NCBI GenBank assembly: GCA_000697335.1
Contig: JNEM01013337.1
Location: 1 to 14,119, forward strand
Origin: Conidiobolus incongruus B7586
Taxonomy: Eukaryota; Entomophthoromycota; Entomophthoromycetes; Entomophthorales; Conidiobolaceae
DNA: 14,119 bases
Direction: 5' to 3'
The notes below the pieces were generated by a model, which saw only the letters and a program-made list of their open reading frames with translations, had not been told where the DNA came from and searched no databases. The number at the start of each line of letters is the position of its first letter. Positions within the stretch are counted from its first letter, which is position 1. This document shows, one piece after another, positions 6,875 to 14,119 of the stretch. Both the position numbers and the translations under genes were made by a program.

Positions 6875-9800
6875 TATTTCGAATATGTAAATTTTTTACA
6901 AGAAAGAAGGATTACTAATATTAAAATGGTTGAATTTTAATTGAATTTTATGCTTAAAATTGTTTGACGTGTCAATTTGGAATCAAATCCTTATTAGCTG
7001 TGGAATTTAAATATGAATTCTTGTAGTTAATATGAAAATCTATTGAATAATAAATCTTAAAATATCCAATTATTTCTGTTGATGAGATTGTTAGTTTTAA
7101 CAAATATCAAATCTATATTCAATAAAATATAAATTTAGTGAAATACGTAATTGCAATTTTATATAATATCCATTTAAAATGTAATAAACTCTTCAACATT
7201 GGAGAAATTATAAGTTATTACTGGATTTTAATTTAACAATAACTCCATTTATTATTAATACATCAGTATAGAACTTACAATATAGATATTACAATTGTAT
7301 AATACAAGTTATTACATATAATTTAATGATATTTTATTTTAAGTTAGATGAGTTAATCTATTCACTCAGGGTTTATTGATTTTTTTCTACAATTTTCAAT
7401 TCGCATTGACTTATAATTATTCACTTACATTTGAATTTCTAAAATCAATAGTATCAAAGGTATGATGTTTTGAAATTTAATTGCAAGGTATATTATATAT
7501 TTTCAATGTTACTAAATATAAACTTCAATAAAACTCAAATAGTTAATAAGAACTATTTTATACATCCTAAGTATAAAGATATTGAATATATCATGATTTA
7601 TAATATATACCCAAATTTTATTTTTTGATATGTTACTCAAAATTCAAATAATCGAAATATGATTAAATTAAATCACGTTTAAATATGCCAAATTGCTATA
7701 GTATTTCTATTAAACAATTTTCACTTTATTTATTTTGAAGTTTAAAATAAAAAACTTGATAAAAATATACAAATTCTTTGAGTATATCCAATCCAACAAG
7801 TCTAAATTATATTTCAAAATATTGTAAAAGACGTTTGTTAATATATTATATATTACAAAATTCCATTAAATGAAAAAATAAATGTTTTTATAGTAAATAG
7901 CATCAATAATGGCATATCAGTTGAAATAAATTATATTTATATAATAATTAATAGAAAAATAAATATTGATATATATTAAAATAATTATATTGATATAATC
8001 TATACTACACCAAGATAATCAATTGATTGATATCACTTTAAATTTGAAAATAATATCAGTCCATACATTCAAGTTAAATTATATTAATTTTATCAATATA
8101 TATATCGATGATATATAAAAATATTTCCTAACATTTTTATAGACTATAATATCATTTAATGAATATCAATATAGTTGTTCTCTACAATATATAATATTTG
8201 AGAATTATGAATTCAAACAATATTTAAAAAATTAAAGTTATTAGAGGAAGGCGTAATACCTGAAAATCAAATATAAAATTACCAAAGGGATATATTCACA
8301 ATATTTAAAAAAACACAAGAAAAGTATTTTAAACCCATAAGTTTAAGATTAAATTATTAACTCTATATTTTAACTATAATTATCTGTTAGTAATTTTATA
8401 TTAATAAAAAATTTAAAAAATTCATTTTTTTAAACTAATATATAGAAATATTATTGTAAGTTCATTATCCGCAATTGATGTTTGTAAATAATATTGATAT
8501 TTTTATATCATTTTATATTTTATCGTTTAAAATTTGATTGATATTTACCAAAGTCTCATATTTTAATGTTACTGATTGTATCTCTCATTTAACCCACAAA
8601 TCCACAAGTCTTTGTATTCACTGATAAATCAAAATGAATGAATATACAAAATGATATTACAAGTCCTTGCTCATAATTATTAATTTGATTAAATAATTTT
8701 ATTTTAATAAATAAGTATCTAGATAATGATTTAATAATATATTGACTATTAATTACTTCATTGATTCTATTCACAACTAGGCTATTCAATATTGAATACT
8801 ATGATCTAATAATTTCATTTAATTCTATCTTAAATTCATACATAATAAAATTTTGTTAGGGATGTATATCAAATTAAATTTGCGTAGTAAATTTCCTTTT
8901 TCAAAATATTACATTTAATACAGAATAGACTATTATATTTTATATCAGATATTTGCTGTGAAAATTATAAAAAATTAATCAAATTTGAATAAATCTACAT
9001 TAATATTTTTCATAATTGAAAAAGTTAAATAAGCTTCATTATAATACTATATGGATATGTTATAATATTAAACTCATAAGATAATTCAACAATATATCAT
9101 CGAGTAATATTTAATAATATTAATACAATTTTACATAGGTATGACTGCTTTCTTGAACATTCATTCAGCCCAATAATGGTATTTTATTTTATTCCAACAA
9201 ATCATGATAACATGTGCACATATTTGATAATTCAATTTACATTATCAATACAATAAAAGCATCATTAAAATATACCAGATACACTATGATTAATAATGTA
9301 TTTTATCAAAGAGATTCAAAATAATATATTATTTTTTTAAAAAAACAATAATGAGTTAAACTATCATATAAATTTTAAATTCGGAAACTTACAAATAGAA
9401 ATGATTTTAATATAGTGTTAATCATTAATAAATTTCACTATTTACGATTTATCAAGTAACCAATTATTAATGATAATTGAAAATAGAATCTTGAAAAATA
9501 AAATAAAAGATAGTTATCATGCCATTAACTTATTCGTATATTCTTATCAAAAAGCTATTAGAAGATAAATATTGGATTTATGTTTATAGAATTATATATT
9601 TCAAAACTAAAATATTTAAGTGTAAAATATATAATATAAACAGGGCTATAATTCAGATGAAATATATATTCAATTAATTAATGATCGTGATATAAATAAA
9701 TTGATTATGTTATAAATTCTTTATTAAATGCTGTTTCTAGCTATTACAAATAGATGTATATATAGGGAAAGGACTTTTTAGCATAGACTAACTATTCCAC

Positions 9801-10775
9801 AAATAAGGTTAAATGTCAAAATTATTTCATTTGATGAATTTTAAATACAGTGAATATTCGATTCAAGAACCAGGTTAAATATGCTAATATTAATCTTATT
9901 CCCTTGAACTTAGATATGTATTTTAATGTGTTAACATCATCCTACAATTATTATACTATCCATTTATATTTTTTATAACCTTAAATTTATTAATGCTGAA
10001 AAACTAAATAGATTTTTTCAAGTTTATATATTAATCAATGAAATTATATAAATAAAAATATTAGAAATTTTGTCAAATTATTCTAAAATTCAATGAATTT
10101 ATAAATATTTTGACAATGTAATTAAAATTATTAATAAAAGAAAATAAATTAAAAACTTATAAAATTGATTAAGTCACATCACTATTCTAAATGATAAAAA
10201 TAAGATTTAGGTAAAAAAATTAAACAAATTAATATTAAATTAATAATTTGTTCATATATATATAGCCTATAAACTATCTTTATTTTAATATATTTCAGAA
10301 TTTGATTAACTTTCTAAAGTTTGAAAGAATACGAATTAGTTTTTTTTCAAAAAATTATATTATTCTAAGGGGCTATTATTAGCATGCTGCCTGACCTTGA
10401 ATCAATTTATTATTGTATTCAAAATTCAACATCATATAATTAATATGATTATGATCCAAAATTTTGAAAGACAATGAGCAAAATCATTATAAGAATATGT
10501 TGATAAGCGTACTATATTTTTTTTGCGAGATTCAAATTTTTAATTATAAAAAAGTAATATTAATTTGAATAAATAATGATAAAATATTCAAATGATATTA
10601 TCAGTTATGAGTTTAAATATAAAATATAAAAAATGAAAAGGATAATAAATGCTATATGCGTTTTTTAATATTATAAATATATTTTTTATATTAATTAAAT
10701 TATATTTTTGAAGAAAGTATAATATATGAAAAAGTCAATATAATTTTATATTCAAAGACCATGCTTAGCAGATTA
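6875..10775. other. 3.9-kb AT-rich gene-free stretch
   Basis: This lies between the 5' end of the REEP gene and the 3' end of the ABC transporter gene. Sampled lines run about 8-20% GC. I see no frame with coding-like composition, no tRNA-like fold with a B box, no transposon ends and no long repeat. Two small departures from background are a GC patch at about 10367-10402 with the palindrome AGCATGCT (10381-10388), and a modestly GC-richer line near 8585-8620. The REEP promoter must lie in the first few hundred bases. The ABC transporter 3' UTR lies in the last few hundred, with no clear AATAAA. Confidence 0.6.
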
Positions 10776-13700
10776 CTAATTCTTGTCCAATACTTGTTGA
10801 CTGGCCATTTCGGCATATAGGCCACTAGCCTTCATCAATTCGTCATGAGTACCCTTTTCAACAATGACACCATTTTGGAAGACATAGATACAGTCAGCTT
10901 TTTGGATGGTAGAGAGACGATGAGCAATGGAGATAGTGGTACGACCCTTAGCAGCAGAATCTAAGGCAGCTTGAACAACAGCTTCAGATTCGGCATCAAG
11001 AGCGGAACTAGCTTCATCAAGCAATAAAATCTTGGGGTTTCTGACCAAGGCACGAGCAATGGCAATACGCTGCTTTTGACCACCTGAAAGTGAGGCACCC
11101 TTACCACCGAGACTGGTATCATAGCCTTGAGGTAATGTCATAATGAAATCATGAATATTAGCATCCTTAGCAGCTTTTTCAATTTCAGCTTGAGTAGGGG
11201 GATTGTCGAAGGATTTGGAACCGAACAAAATGTTTTCACGGATAGTCATGTTGTAGAGATTGGGTTCTTGGCCCACAAGAGCAATGTGATCTCTCAAAGA
11301 GGGCAAGTTGTATTCACGAACATCAACTCCATCAATCTTAACAGAACCAGAGAGAACATCATAGAAACGTTCAACCAAACCAATAGTAGTAGATTTACCA
11401 CAACCAGAAGGTCCAACTAAAGCAATGTATTGACCAGGTTTGATTTCCAAGTTAAGACCTTGGAGAACCTTAACATGAGGACGAGTAGGATAGTTGAAGT
11501 GGACATTGTCAAAGGTAATATGGCCTTCAATTTTGTTGATGCGCTTACCAGGAGCAGATTCATCGGAATCAATCAAAGGCTTACGTTCGAGACTAGAAAA
11601 TAATTTTTCAGCAGATTCCTTAGCCTTGCTCATATTAGGACTGAAGGCAAAGACACGGGAAGCATTAGAAGCACCAACTACGACAGCCATGAATACAGTG
11701 AACATTTGTTGCATATCATATTCACCAATACTCACCAATTTACCACCATACCAGAAAGCAAGAGCATTGACTAAGAAGTTGATTGATTGAGCAGCAGCAA
11801 AGGCAAGAGTAGAGATGAAGGCATTGCGGTAACCAGAGTGAAGGGGAGGTAGGAGTTGTTGAGCGTATTGATCACTAACTTGGTCTTCTTTAGTGAGAGC
11901 AGCCACAGTACGAAGAGCATTAGTAGCTTCACAGGCCATTTCAGCAGATTTGGCATAGGTAGATTGATTTCGTGCATTGTTCTTGTGAATAGCTACAACA
12001 TTGATATAACCAGCAAACATGATAACAGGAATACAAGCAATAACAACCAAACCAAGCTTCCAACCGTAGATCAAACCAATAATGCAACTCAAAACAAGAT
12101 TAACGGTGATTTGGAGAATAGTACCAAGGGTAATACCACTAAGACCTTGGATATCTTGAGCTTCCTTGGAAAGTCTAGATGTCAAAACACCAGTGGAGTT
12201 TTCATCCTTATCGAACCAACCAATTTCTTGTTCGAGCATAGAGGCGAAAGACATATATCTCAACTTGGCAGTTAATTTTTCAGCAGAGGAATCGAAACCA
12301 GTAGACTGAGCGAAGTTAGCAATACCCATACAGACAGCAATAACAACGAACATACAAGCCCAGTAACTGACACCGGAATCGAACTCAGGACCACTTTCAT
12401 TAAAAGCTTCCAAAATACCAGAGAAAATAATAGCAAAACAAGGGAAGATACAACCTTGACCACAAGCACCAATCACACCTAAAATGAGTTCTTTCCATTC
12501 GGCCTTGTTGAGAGAGAATATTCGTCTAGCAAGATACCAAACCGACAATTTAGGAGCAGAAGAAGAGGAAACTTGTTCGTGGATAGATTTAGTTCTGATC
12601 AACTTGGCAGCATCGGTCATAGATTTCTTAGTAGGAATCTTGACAATGGAAATTTCACCATTATCACCTTCAATGACAGCATCTCTCATTTCAAGATCTT
12701 CAGGATCAATGTACTCTTCTTGTTCAGCAGGAGTCTTTTCAGAGACTTGACCAATTTGAGCTTGCTTGACGTTTTGAATATCAACTAACTTACGATACAC
12801 ACCATTTTCAATTTTCATCAATTCATCATGGTTACCCATTTCAATAATTTGTCCACGATCCATAACAACAATCTTGTCAGCATTCTTAATAGTTGCCAAT
12901 CTATGAGCAATGACAATGGTAGTACGTCCTTTAGCAGCACGATCCAAAGCATCTTGGACAATGTGTTCAGATTTGGAATCCAAGGCAGAGGTAGCTTCAT
13001 CAAGCAACAAGATCTTAGGGTCCTTGACAATAGCGCGAGCAATAGCAACACGTTGCTTTTGACCACCTGATAATAAGAAACCTCTTTCACCCACATCAGT
13101 ATCGTATTGCTTAGGAAGAGCAGAAATGAAATCATGAGCATTGGCCATTTTACAAGCTTCAATAATGGCTTCCTTTTGCTTTTCAACTGAAGCATTTTCC
13201 AATGGTGTACCAATTAAACCAGCAGCAACGTTAGTGAAGATTGTACCAGAGAATAAGACTGGTTCTTGTGAAACTAAGCCCAATTGACGACGTAACCACT
13301 TAAGATTCAATTCTTTAGTATCAATACCATCTAAGAGTACTTGACCTTTGATGGGATCATAGAAACGTTCAAGCAATTGGATGGTGGTGGATTTACCTGA
13401 ACCACTCATACCAACTAAGGCAACAGTAGTACCAGCTTCAACCTTCAAACTGTAGTCTTCAAAGATAGGGACATCCATACGAGTGGGGTAACGGAAGTTG
13501 ATGTTGCGGAATTCAATGTCACCTTGGACTGTGGATAGTTTGAGACCAGCATCAGAAGAAGAGTCAATGACGGGGACTCGATCAATGGCTTCGAAGAGTT
13601 TGGCACCAGCACCTTTAGCAAGCAGAATGGCTTGGAAATTGGGAGCAACATTAGCAAGAGAGAAGGTACCCATCAAAATAGCCATGAAGACGTTAACGAC

Positions 13701-14119
13701 AGTACCGGAGGAAGCAGAGCCGCCTTTGATTAATTGACCACCATACCAGAAAGCAAGGGCATATCCTAGATAGATAATAGCAAAGATCATGGCTAATGAA
13801 ATACCCAAGGAGAGGGCCTTCTTCAAACCATATCCCTTAGCGGTTTGAATGATTTCGTTATATCTCTTCAAGGTCTTGTTCTTTTGATTAAAGGCGACCA
13901 AGGTACGAATACTGGAAATGGATTCCTCAGCTAAAGTACTAGCATTGGCATATTCATCCAACGAGGCTGTGGAGTATTTGACCATAAATTTGTTGAGCAA
14001 GAAGACAGTAATAACAATGAGAGGAACAATACAACAAGTAACAAGAGTCAATCTCCAATCACGAACGAAGGCAATGATGAAACCTGAAATGAAAGTAGCA
14101 AGATCGTGAACGATCAAAG
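10776..14119 (-). CDS. full-size ABC transporter, ABCB/MDR (P-glycoprotein) type, N-terminus cut by window edge
   Basis: The frame runs open from the right edge to a tandem TAG-TAA stop, giving 1,114 codons with stop and no intron. The first visible codons are internal: they match the TM3 region of P-glycoprotein, so roughly 200 N-terminal residues and the true start lie outside. In visible-residue numbering, the rest of TMD1 is about 7-165. NBD1 has Walker A GMSGSGKS (236-243), a Q loop near 284, signature LSGGQ (349-353), Walker B with D373-E374 and H-loop H405. A charged linker (about 445-520) leads to TMD2 (about 540-830). NBD2 has Walker A GPSGCGKS (902-909), LSGGQ (1010-1014), D1034-E1035 and H1066. 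Both catalytic glutamates and both switch histidines are present, so both ATP sites look competent. The NBD1 segment GLIGTPLENASVEKQKEAI resembles fungal Mdr1-type exporters. It likely exports hydrophobic drugs, lipids or a lipopeptide across the plasma membrane; a Ste6-like pheromone exporter is a less likely alternative. Confidence 0.95.
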   Translation of the reverse strand, partial: LIVHDLATFISGFIIAFVRDWRLTLVTCCIVPLIVITVFLLNKFMVKYSTASLDEYANASTLAEESISSIRTLVAFNQKNKTLKRYNEIIQTAKGYGLKKALSLGISLAMIFAIIYLGYALAFWYGGQLIKGGSASSGTVVNVFMAILMGTFSLANVAPNFQAILLAKGAGAKLFEAIDRVPVIDSSSDAGLKLSTVQGDIEFRNINFRYPTRMDVPIFEDYSLKVEAGTTVALVGMSGSGKSTTIQLLERFYDPIKGQVLLDGIDTKELNLKWLRRQLGLVSQEPVLFSGTIFTNVAAGLIGTPLENASVEKQKEAIIEACKMANAHDFISALPKQYDTDVGERGFLLSGGQKQRVAIARAIVKDPKILLLDEATSALDSKSEHIVQDALDRAAKGRTTIVIAHRLATIKNADKIVVMDRGQIIEMGNHDELMKIENGVYRKLVDIQNVKQAQIGQVSEKTPAEQEEYIDPEDLEMRDAVIEGDNGEISIVKIPTKKSMTDAAKLIRTKSIHEQVSSSSAPKLSVWYLARRIFSLNKAEWKELILGVIGACGQGCIFPCFAIIFSGILEAFNESGPEFDSGVSYWACMFVVIAVCMGIANFAQSTGFDSSAEKLTAKLRYMSFASMLEQEIGWFDKDENSTGVLTSRLSKEAQDIQGLSGITLGTILQITVNLVLSCIIGLIYGWKLGLVVIACIPVIMFAGYINVVAIHKNNARNQSTYAKSAEMACEATNALRTVAALTKEDQVSDQYAQQLLPPLHSGYRNAFISTLAFAAAQSINFLVNALAFWYGGKLVSIGEYDMQQMFTVFMAVVVGASNASRVFAFSPNMSKAKESAEKLFSSLERKPLIDSDESAPGKRINKIEGHITFDNVHFNYPTRPHVKVLQGLNLEIKPGQYIALVGPSGCGKSTTIGLVERFYDVLSGSVKIDGVDVREYNLPSLRDHIALVGQEPNLYNMTIRENILFGSKSFDNPPTQAEIEKAAKDANIHDFIMTLPQGYDTSLGGKGASLSGGQKQRIAIARALVRNPKILLLDEASSALDAESEAVVQAALDSAAKGRTTISIAHRLSTIQKADCIYVFQNGVIVEKGTHDELMKASGLYAEMASQQVLDKN

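Noticed and set aside
7962-8118. Loose inverted similarity between blocks containing ATTGATATA and TATCAAT motifs
   Set aside because: The match is gapped and made of A/T words that recur throughout the desert. No target duplication or defined ends suggest a transposon.
8589-8789. 66-residue minus-strand open frame in the large AT desert
   Set aside because: Only its last third has slightly raised GC. The rest has the composition of the surrounding AT-rich DNA, and the peptide (Ile/Asn/Lys-rich) resembles translated spacer. No family resemblance, so I did not call it a gene.
9576-9586. Exact match to the budding-yeast ARS consensus (ATTTATGTTTA)
   Set aside because: In DNA this AT-rich the 11-mer is expected by chance, and the consensus is specific to Saccharomyces-type origins.
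11151-14109. Several open frames of 63-139 codons within the ABC transporter gene on both strands
   Set aside because: The transporter frame is continuous, intronless and carries every expected ABC motif. The others are shadows of its codon bias, including antisense frames opposite the nucleotide-binding domains.
14115-14117. TTG at the right edge as the start codon of the ABC transporter
   Set aside because: It encodes an internal leucine. Upstream TMD1 residues shared by all full-size ABCB proteins are missing, so the gene simply continues past the window.

Overview
This window looks like nuclear DNA from an AT-rich, early-diverging fungus. Sampled lines of the gene-free stretches are about 8-20% GC, against about 30-55% GC in the genes. 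The fungal reading rests on four things: a complex I ESSS subunit with a fungal-style sequence, an MDR-type ABC transporter with the fungal form of its first nucleotide-binding domain, six short spliceosomal introns (52-84 nt), and a eukaryotic tRNA-Asp with internal A and B boxes. The complex I gene argues against anaerobic gut fungi and Saccharomyces-type yeasts. The REEP1-4-type gene also argues against Saccharomyces. An intracellular, bacterial-style GH15 enzyme fits Zoopagomycota or Mucoromycota (a Conidiobolus-like genome would suit), but the lineage is inferred, not shown.

Layout from left to right: a small unrecognised gene (435-698, minus) sits in AT-rich DNA, with a perfect ATF/CREB palindrome 193 bp upstream of its start codon. 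After a 1.7-kb AT-rich gap comes a GH15 trehalase/glucoamylase-like gene (2428-4521, plus, one intron). Converging on it is the gene for the ESSS (NDUFB11) subunit of respiratory complex I (5294-5783, minus, two introns). A tRNA-Asp(GUC) gene (6024-6095, plus) lies between that gene's promoter side and the 3' end of a REEP/HVA22-family ER membrane-shaping gene (6152-6874, minus, three introns). A 3.9-kb gene-free stretch follows. The right end holds most of a full-size ABC multidrug transporter (10776-14119, minus), cut by the window edge before its start codon.

The genes do not form a pathway or cluster: storage-sugar hydrolysis, respiration, ER shape, translation and drug efflux are ordinary eukaryotic neighbours. 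I see no transposon, virus-like element, CRISPR array or secondary-metabolite cluster. The points most worth a second look are the uniform absence of G at donor position +5 in all six introns, the GH15 intron whose retention would add a hydrophobic tail ending exactly at the acceptor, the orphan 87-residue ORF with its upstream CRE, and the bacterial-type GH15 enzyme. I did not find evidence of a previously undescribed system.
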